Source of the DNA: Halomonas sp.
GTDB lineage: Bacteria > Pseudomonadota > Gammaproteobacteria > Pseudomonadales > Oleiphilaceae
Direction: 5' to 3'
Assembly: GCA_007135745.1 (NCBI GenBank)
Contig: SLIH01000149.1
Location: 1 to 8,416, forward strand
Length of the DNA stretch: 8,416 bases
This document shows, piece after piece, positions 1 through 5,611 of this stretch (positions within the stretch are counted from its first letter, which is position 1; the number at the start of each line of letters is the position of its first letter). The notes below the pieces were generated by a model. That model saw only the letters and a program-made list of their open reading frames with translations, had not been told where the DNA came from and did no database searches. Made by a program: the position numbers and the translations under genes.

Positions 1-113
1 CCATGTTTGCGGCCCTGGCCATGGCGCTGTCCAGCGTCTGCGTGCTGACCAACGCCTTGCGGCTGCGTCGTTTCGAGCCAGCCCTGGAGGGCCATGCAGC
101 GATCAGGACCTGA
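1..113 (+). CDS. P-type ATPase (copper-translocating type), C-terminal fragment
   Basis: This open frame enters from the left edge (reading in phase from base 3) and stops with TGA at 111-113, leaving only the last 36 residues. The visible stretch, FAALAMALSSVCVLTNALRLRRF followed in part by a short polar tail, resembles the final transmembrane helix of heavy-metal P1B-type ATPases such as CopA, where an A-M-A-x-S-S-V-x-V-x-x-N-A-L-R-L-R pattern closes the protein. In that family the helix belongs to the membrane domain that moves Cu+ out of the cytoplasm at the cost of ATP. None of the catalytic motifs (CPC, DKTGT) lie in the window, so metal specificity is inferred only from this tail. The next gene starts 40 bases downstream on the same strand. 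Confidence 0.7.
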   Translation, partial: MFAALAMALSSVCVLTNALRLRRFEPALEGHAAIRT

Positions 114-153
114 CAACCAACAACAGCTTGTCAGCAGGTAAGGAGACAACCCA

Positions 154-1515
154 ATGATGGAAACCCTGAGTGGCCTGGCCCCGCGCCCCCTTCGGTCCAT
201 GACCCGTCAACTCAAGGGATTTGTCCGCGGTCGGCTCTGGCTTAAGGTCCTTATCGCCATGGCCCTTGGCATCATCACCGGGGTGGTGATTGGCCCCACT
301 ACCGGGATCGTCTCCCCGGAAGTCATCCCGATCCTCACGAGCTGGCTTGCGCTTCCGGGCTATGTTTTTCTGGCGCTCGTCCAGATGATTGTCATCCCTC
401 TGGTCGTGGCTTCCATTATTCTCGGCATGGCTTCCAGTGAGAGCACAGCCCAGCTTCGCAGCACGGGTCTGCGCACTGGTCTGTTCTTTATCGGTACAAC
501 GCTGGTGGCGGTGCTGATCGGGCTGATGGTGGCCAGCGCCATCCAGCCTGGTCTGTATGTCGACACCGGGGGGCTGGAGGAGCTCAGACGCCCCCTCGCC
601 GAGGAAACAGCAACAGCCCCGTCCATTGGTATGGCGGAGCTGCCGTCGCGTATCAGCGAGGTCATCCCCGCCAATCCCCTGCGTGCGGGGCTGGAGCAGA
701 ACATGCTTCAGGTTGTGGTGTTCGCGCTGCTGATCGGGGTGGCGCTGGTCAGCATGCCAAAGACCCAGGCGCGGCCATTGCTCGAACTTCTGGGCGCGGT
801 GCAGGAGCTGAGCATGGTGGTGGTGCGCTGGGCCATGTACCTGGTTCCCTTTGCGGTCTTCGGGCTTCTGGTGCAACTGACGGCCCGATTGGGCGTTGAG
901 GCCCTGTTCGGGATGAGTCTGTATGTTGTCACCGTTATTCTTGGCCTGTCCCTGATGCTGCTCGTCTATCTCCTGATCCTGAGGGTTACCACGGGCCGCC
1001 GTCCCGGTGTTTTCCTGAAAGCAGTCCGTGATGCCCAGCTGCTGGCCTTTTCCACATCCAGCTCCGCGGCGGTGATGCCGCTGACGATACAGACTGCTGA
1101 AGAAAAGCTGCATATCAGCACGGCCATTGCCCGCTTTGTGATTCCGCTCGGTACTACCATCAACATGGCCGGGACCGCCCTGTATCAGGTGGTGGCCACA
1201 CTCTTCCTGGCGCAGGTGTTTGCCATCGATATCGGCATGTCCGGCATTCTTCTGGTGGTGTTTCTGGCGGTGGGAGCCTCCATCGGCTCGCCGGGCACGC
1301 CCGGCATCGGCATCGTGATTCTCTCCATGCTGCTGGGCAGCGTGGGCATCCCGGCCGCCGGCATTGCCCTGATCATTGGCGTGGACCGCATACTCGACAT
1401 GTGCCGAACCACCATCAACGTCACCGGGGATCTGGTGGCCGCCTGTGTGCTCGACCGTGGCACTGTTCCCGAGCCCCAGGGGGAAACGACGGTCGATCCG
1501 GCTTCCAGTCAGTGA
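154..1515 (+). CDS. Dicarboxylate/amino acid:cation symporter (DAACS/SLC1 family)
   Basis: This 453-residue inner-membrane transporter is expected to import a dicarboxylate or acidic amino acid with Na+ or H+. The ATG at 154 has a good ribosome-binding site (TAAGGAG at 139-145, 8-base gap); a second ATG follows at 157. Family landmarks appear in order. There are hydrophobic helices from about residue 30, and the serine-rich re-entrant loop F299-STSSSAAVMPL lies in HP1. The TM7 motif is N337-M-A-G-T, followed by the glycine/proline-rich HP2 loop SIGSPGTPGIG. TM8 carries GVDRILDMCRTTINVTGD (409-426), whose D411, D415, R418, N422 and D426 match the substrate- and sodium-binding residues D390, D394, R397, N401 and D405 of archaeal GltPh. 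The oddity is A339 where nearly all relatives have Asp (NMDGT; D312 in GltPh), a ligand of one Na+ site. Length is slightly above the usual 400-440. R418 favours an acidic substrate, but the exact substrate is not readable. The crotonase gene follows after 55 bases. Confidence 0.92.
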   Translation: MMETLSGLAPRPLRSMTRQLKGFVRGRLWLKVLIAMALGIITGVVIGPTTGIVSPEVIPILTSWLALPGYVFLALVQMIVIPLVVASIILGMASSESTAQLRSTGLRTGLFFIGTTLVAVLIGLMVASAIQPGLYVDTGGLEELRRPLAEETATAPSIGMAELPSRISEVIPANPLRAGLEQNMLQVVVFALLIGVALVSMPKTQARPLLELLGAVQELSMVVVRWAMYLVPFAVFGLLVQLTARLGVEALFGMSLYVVTVILGLSLMLLVYLLILRVTTGRRPGVFLKAVRDAQLLAFSTSSSAAVMPLTIQTAEEKLHISTAIARFVIPLGTTINMAGTALYQVVATLFLAQVFAIDIGMSGILLVVFLAVGASIGSPGTPGIGIVILSMLLGSVGIPAAGIALIIGVDRILDMCRTTINVTGDLVAACVLDRGTVPEPQGETTVDPASSQ

Positions 1516-1570
1516 CGGGAACCCTTATGCTTGCGACTGTTTTCTGAATGCGCGTTTCCGGAGGAGCACA

Positions 1571-2371
1571 ATGTCTGAACGGGTCACCCTGAACATCGAA
1601 AACGATATTGCCTATGTCACCCTGAACCGCCCGGACAAGTACAACGGTCTGGATATGGGCATGTTCACCGAACTTGCCTCAGCCGCACGAGAGCTGAAAA
1701 AGAACTGCGATGTCCGCGCCGTTATTCTTCAGGGTGCCGGCAAGGCCTTCTGCTCCGGCCTGGACGTCAAGGGTGTCTCCACCAACCCGGTCAACTTCGC
1801 CCGCCTGCTGATCAAGCCGGGGCGACGAATCAGCAACCTGGCCCAGGATGTGGGCTATCTCTGGCGGGAAGTACCGGCGCCGGTCATCGCGGTGACCCAC
1901 GGCGTCTGCTACGGCGGCGGTTTCCAGATCGCCCTGGGCGCGGATTTCCGCTACAGCACCCCGGACTGCGAATTCTCCATCATGGAAGCCAAGTGGGGCC
2001 TGATTCCGGACATGAGCCTGACCACCACGCTGTGCGAATTGATGCGCATCGATCAGGCCAAGGAGCTGACCATGACCGGTCGGGTATTCGATGCCCGGGA
2101 AGCAGCGGAACTGGGTGTGGTCACCCATGTCAGCGAAAACCCGCTGGATGATGCCCTCGCCTTTGTCGACGAGCTGCGCCAGAAGTCCCCCGATGCCGTC
2201 GCCGGTAGCAAGCTTTTGCTCAACCGCGCCTGGCAGGCGGACGACAAAACCGCCCTGGACTGGGAAACCCGGTTGCAGAAGAAGATTCTGGGGCGCAAAA
2301 ACCAGCGGATTGCGGTGGCACGCAATACCGGGGAGCCAGAGAGGGCGTTCGAAGCACGGCGGAAGTTTTAG
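1571..2371 (+). CDS. Crotonase/enoyl-CoA hydratase-isomerase family protein
   Basis: This 266-residue soluble crotonase-fold enzyme acts on acyl-CoA thioesters, most likely in fatty-acid or related beta-oxidation chemistry. The frame is open further upstream inside the symporter gene, but the ATG at 1571 is the start because it has GGAGGAG at 1560-1566 (6 bases after GGAGG) and the protein then begins like other crotonases (VTLNIENDIAYVTLNRPDKYN). The oxyanion-hole segments are C61-SGLDV and H110-GVCYGGGFQIALGADFR, with the glycine run at 115-117. At the position of rat hydratase Glu144 there is Q119. The second acidic position is E139 (in SIMEAKWGLIPDMS), and D147 lies eight residues on, the spacing of Glu196/Asp204 in mammalian dienoyl-CoA isomerase. 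A hydratase using both glutamates is therefore unlikely. Isomerase or another crotonase reaction fits better, but substrate cannot be assigned. Length is normal for the family. The gene ends just before the heptamer arrays. Confidence 0.9.
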   Translation: MSERVTLNIENDIAYVTLNRPDKYNGLDMGMFTELASAARELKKNCDVRAVILQGAGKAFCSGLDVKGVSTNPVNFARLLIKPGRRISNLAQDVGYLWREVPAPVIAVTHGVCYGGGFQIALGADFRYSTPDCEFSIMEAKWGLIPDMSLTTTLCELMRIDQAKELTMTGRVFDAREAAELGVVTHVSENPLDDALAFVDELRQKSPDAVAGSKLLLNRAWQADDKTALDWETRLQKKILGRKNQRIAVARNTGEPERAFEARRKF

Positions 2372-2372
2372 T

Positions 2373-2445
2373 GCAGGTCGCAGGTCGCAGGTCGCAGGTC
2401 GCAGGTCGCAGGTCGCAGGTCGCAGGTCGCAGGTCGCAGGTCGCA
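2373..2445 (+). repeat. Heptamer tandem array, left arm: (GCAGGTC)x10
   Basis: Ten perfect head-to-tail copies of GCAGGTC occupy 2373-2442, followed by a partial copy (GCA, 2443-2445). The array starts one base after the crotonase stop codon (TAG, 2369-2371). The absence of any substitution among the ten copies suggests recent expansion by slippage or strong homogenisation. Because 7 is not a multiple of 3, every reading frame through it stays open with a seven-residue period, which creates long false ORFs on the other strand. Confidence 0.97.
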
Positions 2446-2477
2446 AGGAGATTATCGGTCTTCCAACCTGCGACCTG
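2430..2477. terminator. Hairpin at the centre of the inverted arrays; possible bidirectional terminator
   Basis: Bases 2430-2441 (CAGGTCGCAGGT) are perfectly complementary to 2466-2477 (ACCTGCGACCTG), giving a 12-bp stem with a 24-base loop. Further out, each heptamer pair can add a 5-bp CAGGT/ACCTG segment separated by two-base mismatches, so transcripts from either side could fold into a long imperfect hairpin. It lies between two convergent genes, which fits a shared transcription barrier. There is no clean T-tract after the stem on either strand, so intrinsic termination is an inference. Confidence 0.4.
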
Positions 2478-2525
2478 AAACCTGAAACCTGAAACCTGAA
2501 ACCTGAAACCTGAAACCTGAAACCT
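2466..2525 (-). repeat. Heptamer tandem array, right arm: ACCTGCG + (ACCTGAA)x7
   Basis: One ACCTGCG unit (2466-2472) is followed by seven perfect ACCTGAA units (2473-2521) and a partial ACCT (2522-2525). It ends directly against the stop codon of the - strand gene (TTA on +, 2526-2528). Read on the - strand the units are CAGGTTT-like with one CAGGTCG-like unit innermost, so this array is inverted relative to the left one and shares its CAGGT core. The two arrays are separated by only 20 bases (2446-2465). Confidence 0.97.
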
Positions 2526-4529
2526 TTACAACCTATCCCGACCCCAGCTTTCCTCAATAAGCTGACGCACCTTGTCGATTTCTTCGGGCGGCACTTCCAT
2601 GGTGTGGAGCTGCCAGTCGGTGACGTCGTAATGAAAAATATAAATGCGTGATGTGAATTCGACGATGGGCAGGGAGGATTCGCCGTGCTGTTCGCCGAAA
2701 CCCTCGGTGGAGACCTCGACACCATTGCCCCAGTGCTGGCCGCTGTCGTTATTGGGATTGAAAAAATAGACACGGATCTGGTCGTTCTGGTCCAGGGCAA
2801 CCCGCAATATGCTGATGGCATGCCAGCCGACAAAGCGGGCCTGACTGTCCGTAACGGCAATACCGGCTGGTTGGGGATGAACCACGGGCGTATTGCCGTT
2901 GTAGAGCGGGTTATAGAGCGAGTAAAAGGTGCGGATAAACGTGTCCGTATCCTTCAGCTTTCCGGTTTCCACATCCACGGCAATGGCGAAGCCCCGATTG
3001 ACCCACCAACCATGGAATTCCGGATTGATCCAACGGTGCGGATCCTCGCCACGCCCCTGGGAAAGGCGACCCATCTCCATATAAATCCGGTCCAGGTGCG
3101 GCACCAGCACCAGGGATAGCGGATCCAGGTCCAGGCTCCACTGACTGACAACGCCGCTGTACAGGTAGGAAGAATTGAGGGTATGGCCTTCGAATTCCAT
3201 GACCACCTGGTTGTCACGAGAGGCCCAGCGCACAAGCTGCAGCAGATAATCCGGATCGGTATAGGCCCACATGGAGAGGGCCCGGGTCGACTGGCAGGCC
3301 GGGTTATTACCCTGCCCCAGACCAAGCGGCTGCCCCAGCACACTGATGATCCCGGCCATCAGGAACACGCCAGGTTCGTGAGAATCCCCGTAAAGGCCAC
3401 TGAGCAACGCAGCCACATCTTTGTGCAGCGGGGTCTGCATCTGGCGCCAAAGCGCGGCACCGATGCTGTCCTGATAGAGAATTCCGCGCTCCAGAAGACA
3501 GGCCAGGCCATAGATTCCCTGACAGGTGGGGATATGAATACAGTACCGGGCCAGATCCGTGATCAGGTTGCGGTAACACAGCAGACAATCCCGTCCGGTG
3601 CTGCTGAGCCCAAGGCAGCGCGAGAACAGCTCGGTGCTATCCAGATCCAGGGTATAGCGAAGGAACGACGCATGGTAAGGAGATACCAGCCCAGTATCAT
3701 GCATTGCGCGGGCAAAACCCGATGCCTCGGCATCGAGCGCCATGTCATCCATGCCGGGCAGGCGCTGCTCGTAGGCAGCCACACCCGGGTCTTCCTGGCA
3801 GCCCTGGGTCGGACCATAGACGGCACTGACCAAACGCTCCGCACCCCGGGCCGAGGTGCTGATCTGAATATTGGGATCAAACAGGCAGGCCGCCACACGA
3901 TTGATCATGCTGCGCACGTTATCCACCTGAATAGGCCTCTGGCGCAGGATACGCCAGACTTCCATGACGACATGATCAAGGATGCTTTCAAAGCCAATAT
4001 GGTCGCCCAGGAATGACAGGTGCTGGCTCAGCATGCGCTGGACCACCTCGGAGTGGCTCCGGGTTGCCTCGTCGCTGAGCCCGAACAGTGTCTGGAGGTT
4101 GAACGCCAGAACCTGGGTCAGGAAATGCTGCGCCTGCTCCGCGGACATACGCGGATGGAAATACTCACCCCGGGCAATGGCAAGCATCCGCAGCTCACTC
4201 AGACACTCCAGTGTTATTAGTCGGGGATCGCCACCTTTTAACGTAACCGGGACAAAACGTGCCTGAAGCGATTCCGGGGCCTGCCAGTCACTGCCCTCGA
4301 ACAAACCCGCGTTATCAAACTGCGGAGCCCGGGCATAGAGGAGAGCCGGTCCACCATCCAGGGTCAGAAGCTTGCGCGCCAGATCAAGTACTCGCCCGAT
4401 GTGGGACGGCTTAGCGAAGGAGCGGGCATTCGCCAGCTTTTCAAAGGCACTGTCAAACCGGCTGGCGACCGTCTCTGCCGCAGCGGCAGTTGAGGTCGTC
4501 GTCTCATTGGAAGGCTGATTCATTCCCAT
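2526..4529 (-). CDS. Hypothetical 667-aa protein with candidate papain-like cysteine peptidase domain at the C-terminus
   Basis: I do not recognise this protein as a named family. No signal peptide or membrane helix is visible, so it is probably cytoplasmic. Residues 1-25 are low-complexity (Thr/Ala-rich). About 25-390 looks mainly helical with no motif I can name, except a cysteine-rich stretch C315, C318, C330, C336, C344. The C-terminal part carries a pattern typical of clan CA cysteine peptidases: Q406-G-N-N-P-A-C412 (papain has Gln and Cys also six apart), then G-W-H570-A-I-S, then hydrophobic-F-F-N591-P-N with a downstream H-W-G. The Cys-His distance (158) and His-Asn distance (21) are close to those I recall for calpains. 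Function is inferred from this pattern only; a transglutaminase-like or inactive relative is possible. The ATG at 4529 has no clear Shine-Dalgarno; an ATG two codons later is an alternative. It lies 112 bases after the DUF4112 gene and may be co-transcribed with it. Confidence 0.85.
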   Translation of the reverse strand: MGMNQPSNETTTSTAAAAETVASRFDSAFEKLANARSFAKPSHIGRVLDLARKLLTLDGGPALLYARAPQFDNAGLFEGSDWQAPESLQARFVPVTLKGGDPRLITLECLSELRMLAIARGEYFHPRMSAEQAQHFLTQVLAFNLQTLFGLSDEATRSHSEVVQRMLSQHLSFLGDHIGFESILDHVVMEVWRILRQRPIQVDNVRSMINRVAACLFDPNIQISTSARGAERLVSAVYGPTQGCQEDPGVAAYEQRLPGMDDMALDAEASGFARAMHDTGLVSPYHASFLRYTLDLDSTELFSRCLGLSSTGRDCLLCYRNLITDLARYCIHIPTCQGIYGLACLLERGILYQDSIGAALWRQMQTPLHKDVAALLSGLYGDSHEPGVFLMAGIISVLGQPLGLGQGNNPACQSTRALSMWAYTDPDYLLQLVRWASRDNQVVMEFEGHTLNSSYLYSGVVSQWSLDLDPLSLVLVPHLDRIYMEMGRLSQGRGEDPHRWINPEFHGWWVNRGFAIAVDVETGKLKDTDTFIRTFYSLYNPLYNGNTPVVHPQPAGIAVTDSQARFVGWHAISILRVALDQNDQIRVYFFNPNNDSGQHWGNGVEVSTEGFGEQHGESSLPIVEFTSRIYIFHYDVTDWQLHTMEVPPEEIDKVRQLIEESWGRDRL

Positions 4530-4641
4530 CCCATCATTCGCGTTATTGTGATCTCAGGCAACCGCACAGCAGGCGCCCTGCCCCCCAGTTTCGCTCCATG
4601 TTCACAGGATGCAAGCCGTTTTTCCACTGACACGTTTTTCT

Positions 4642-5130
4642 TCAGCCCCCCGGACCGTGCCATGCCCGCATCAGGACGACCACCACAACAGCCATGATGA
4701 TAAGCGTCAACAACAGCCAGGGCCAGTACCTTCGGCGTGGCGGCGCCTCCAGCTGAACCCGGAGATAACCACAGAGAAGATCCAGATTACGGGTGTTGGC
4801 CTTGAACCAGACATCAAAAGCATCCCCAACAACGGGGAGCAAGCCACCAATCGCTTCGACCACCGCATTGAAGACCATGCGCAACTGCAGCAATCGAGGC
4901 GCCCGCAGCCGCCGCGCCTCCACAATGACGTAGATGGAAAGAATCAGTCCCGCAACATCACCGACAACCGGAACCAGGCCGATCAATGGACTCAGTCCGA
5001 ATCGGATCCGGGTAAAGGGGATACGGAAACAACTGTCGGTAATCCGCGCAAAACGATTCAGTCGATCCAGCGCTTCAGCGTAATCCTGTGTCGGCTGATG
5101 CTCCAGAGGCTGTTCCTGTTGCTGCTCCAT
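4642..5130 (-). CDS. DUF4112 domain-containing membrane protein
   Basis: This 162-residue protein matches the DUF4112 pattern as I remember it: D32-S-x-F-R-I-P-x-T-R-I-R-F-G-L, then G-L-V-P-V-V-G-D (51-58), E71-A-R-R-L, and a second G-L-L-P-V-V-G-D (96-103) followed by D-V-W-F-K-A-N-T-R-N-L. The two PVVGD blocks look like an internal duplication with hydrophobic segments around 46-70 and 86-105. A third, strongly hydrophobic helix runs from about 136 to 157 after a basic RRR, so the protein should sit in the inner membrane. The N-terminus is Gln/Glu-rich. The biochemical role of DUF4112 is not known to me. The start at 5130 lies about 19 bases from the predicted transcription start of the promoter at 5156-5184; the nearest SD-like GGAG is about 13 bases upstream, so initiation signals are weak. 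The peptidase-like gene follows downstream on the same strand. Confidence 0.88.
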   Translation of the reverse strand: MEQQQEQPLEHQPTQDYAEALDRLNRFARITDSCFRIPFTRIRFGLSPLIGLVPVVGDVAGLILSIYVIVEARRLRAPRLLQLRMVFNAVVEAIGGLLPVVGDAFDVWFKANTRNLDLLCGYLRVQLEAPPRRRYWPWLLLTLIIMAVVVVVLMRAWHGPGG

Positions 5131-5155
5131 GGCGTGGCCGCTACTCCGTAATCAA

Positions 5156-5184
5156 AAGATATATTTATGATGCGACAATGGCAA
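5156..5184 (-). promoter_or_regulatory. Predicted sigma-70-type promoter for the DUF4112 gene
   Basis: Reading the - strand, TTGCCA (5184-5179, 5/6 match to TTGACA) is followed after exactly 17 bases by TATCTT (5161-5156, 4/6 match to TATAAT). The spacer and flanks are AT-rich compared with the surrounding DNA. Transcription would begin near 5149, leaving a leader of about 19 bases before the ATG at 5130. It may also drive the peptidase-like gene, since no better promoter is visible in the 112-base gap between them. Confidence 0.5.
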
Positions 5185-5237
5185 AGCCCCTGTTTCTTGT
5201 GTAGACTCCGTACAACGCTTGAGCTTCCCTCTACCCT

Positions 5238-5250
5238 GGGAATTTTTCCC
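5238..5250. other. Small perfect hairpin GGGAA-TTT-TTCCC
   Basis: A 5-bp perfect stem (5238-5242 with 5246-5250) with a TTT loop ends two bases before the ATG at 5253. It occupies the place where a ribosome-binding site for the 85-codon ORF should be, and no purine-rich SD is present there. It is too short to call a terminator. Confidence 0.35.
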
Positions 5251-5252
5251 GC

Positions 5253-5510
5253 ATGACGCTGCTGTTACTACTGCCGACCATTCTCGCCGGGGCAGCAATC
5301 ATCGCCCGCTGGCAGTGGATCGAGCCCCGGGGTTTTTCACCTGCTCAATCAGGTCCTTTTCAAACCGCCGCTGTCATGATGGTCGGGATCGTGGATAAAG
5401 CAACCGGCACCCGGGTGCATGTGCCATTGGAATACTCTGACATACCTCAAGCATGGGTGTGCACGGAATTGTTTTTTGTTATTCAAGTTCTTGATCCAAA
5501 GAGATTATAA
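5253..5510 (+). CDS. Doubtful small ORF, possible membrane-anchored hypothetical protein (85 aa)
   Basis: The frame begins MTLLLLLPTILAGAAIIARW, a plausible single hydrophobic helix or signal anchor, followed by about 60 residues with no motif I recognise and ending in TAA at 5508-5510. Arguments against a real gene: no Shine-Dalgarno, a small hairpin directly before the ATG, AT-richer and less biased codons towards the 3' end, and overlap of the last codons with the TATAAT box of the antiporter operon. Arguments for: it is the only long frame in this otherwise gene-free stretch and starts with a credible hydrophobic segment. It may also be the remnant of a longer gene. Confidence 0.28.
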   Translation: MTLLLLLPTILAGAAIIARWQWIEPRGFSPAQSGPFQTAAVMMVGIVDKATGTRVHVPLEYSDIPQAWVCTELFFVIQVLDPKRL

Positions 5511-5511
5511 T
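5482..5511 (+). promoter_or_regulatory. Predicted promoter of the Mrp antiporter operon
   Basis: A perfect -10 hexamer TATAAT lies at 5506-5511. The best -35 at an acceptable distance is TTCAAG (5482-5487, 3/6, 18-base spacer), so the promoter may need an activator or depend mainly on its -10. A 12-base inverted repeat TCAAGTTCTTGA (5483-5494) overlaps the -35 and could be an operator half-site pair. Transcription would start near 5518, giving a leader of roughly 94 bases before the mrpE GTG at 5612. Confidence 0.5.
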
Positions 5512-5611
5512 CTTGCACCCTACTGACCGCCCGGGGCATAATCGGCCTCAAACGGGCGCAGCAAGTCACGAATGGATCGAGCAAACTCCGTGGCTTTTCA
5601 AGGAGCTCAAA
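5512..5611 (+). promoter_or_regulatory. Leader region of the antiporter operon with one hairpin
   Basis: This is the untranslated stretch expected between the TATAAT box and the mrpE start. It contains a 6-bp stem CGCCCG (5528-5533) with CGGGCG (5553-5558) around a 19-base loop, and ends in a strong Shine-Dalgarno AAGGAG (5600-5605). The frame of mrpE is open back to a TTG at 5513, but the extra 33 codons are polar and unlike MrpE, so this is treated as leader. No known riboswitch consensus was recognised. Confidence 0.4.

Noticed and set aside
110..134. Inverted repeat CTGACAA / TTGTCAG around the stop of the ATPase as a terminator
   Set aside because: The 7-bp stem has an 11-base loop, low GC and no following T-tract. 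It lies just before the symporter Shine-Dalgarno, so it may at most affect translation.
103..1113. A 336-codon open frame on the - strand
   Set aside because: It is fully antisense to the symporter gene and its translation is His/Gln/Asp-rich, the usual product of reading a hydrophobic gene backwards.
2373..2525. Possible CRISPR array
   Set aside because: The units are 7 bases long and directly contiguous with no unique spacers.
1679..2860. A 393-codon open frame on the - strand crossing the heptamer arrays
   Set aside because: It is antisense to the crotonase gene, overlaps the 3' part of another - strand gene in a different frame, and is held open by the 7-bp repeats, which translate into repetitive RPATCDL and FQVSGFR peptides.
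4569..4581. GCAGG-CGC-CCTGC hairpin between the two - strand genes as a terminator
   Set aside because: The stem is only 5 bp and no T-tract follows on the - strand.
4609..5151. A 180-codon open frame on the + strand
   Set aside because: It is antisense to the well-recognised DUF4112 gene and its composition is polar and repetitive with no family resemblance.
5513..5611. Extended N-terminus for MrpE from TTG 5513
   Set aside because: The added 33 residues are polar and unlike MrpE, while GTG 5612 has a strong Shine-Dalgarno and gives the normal length.
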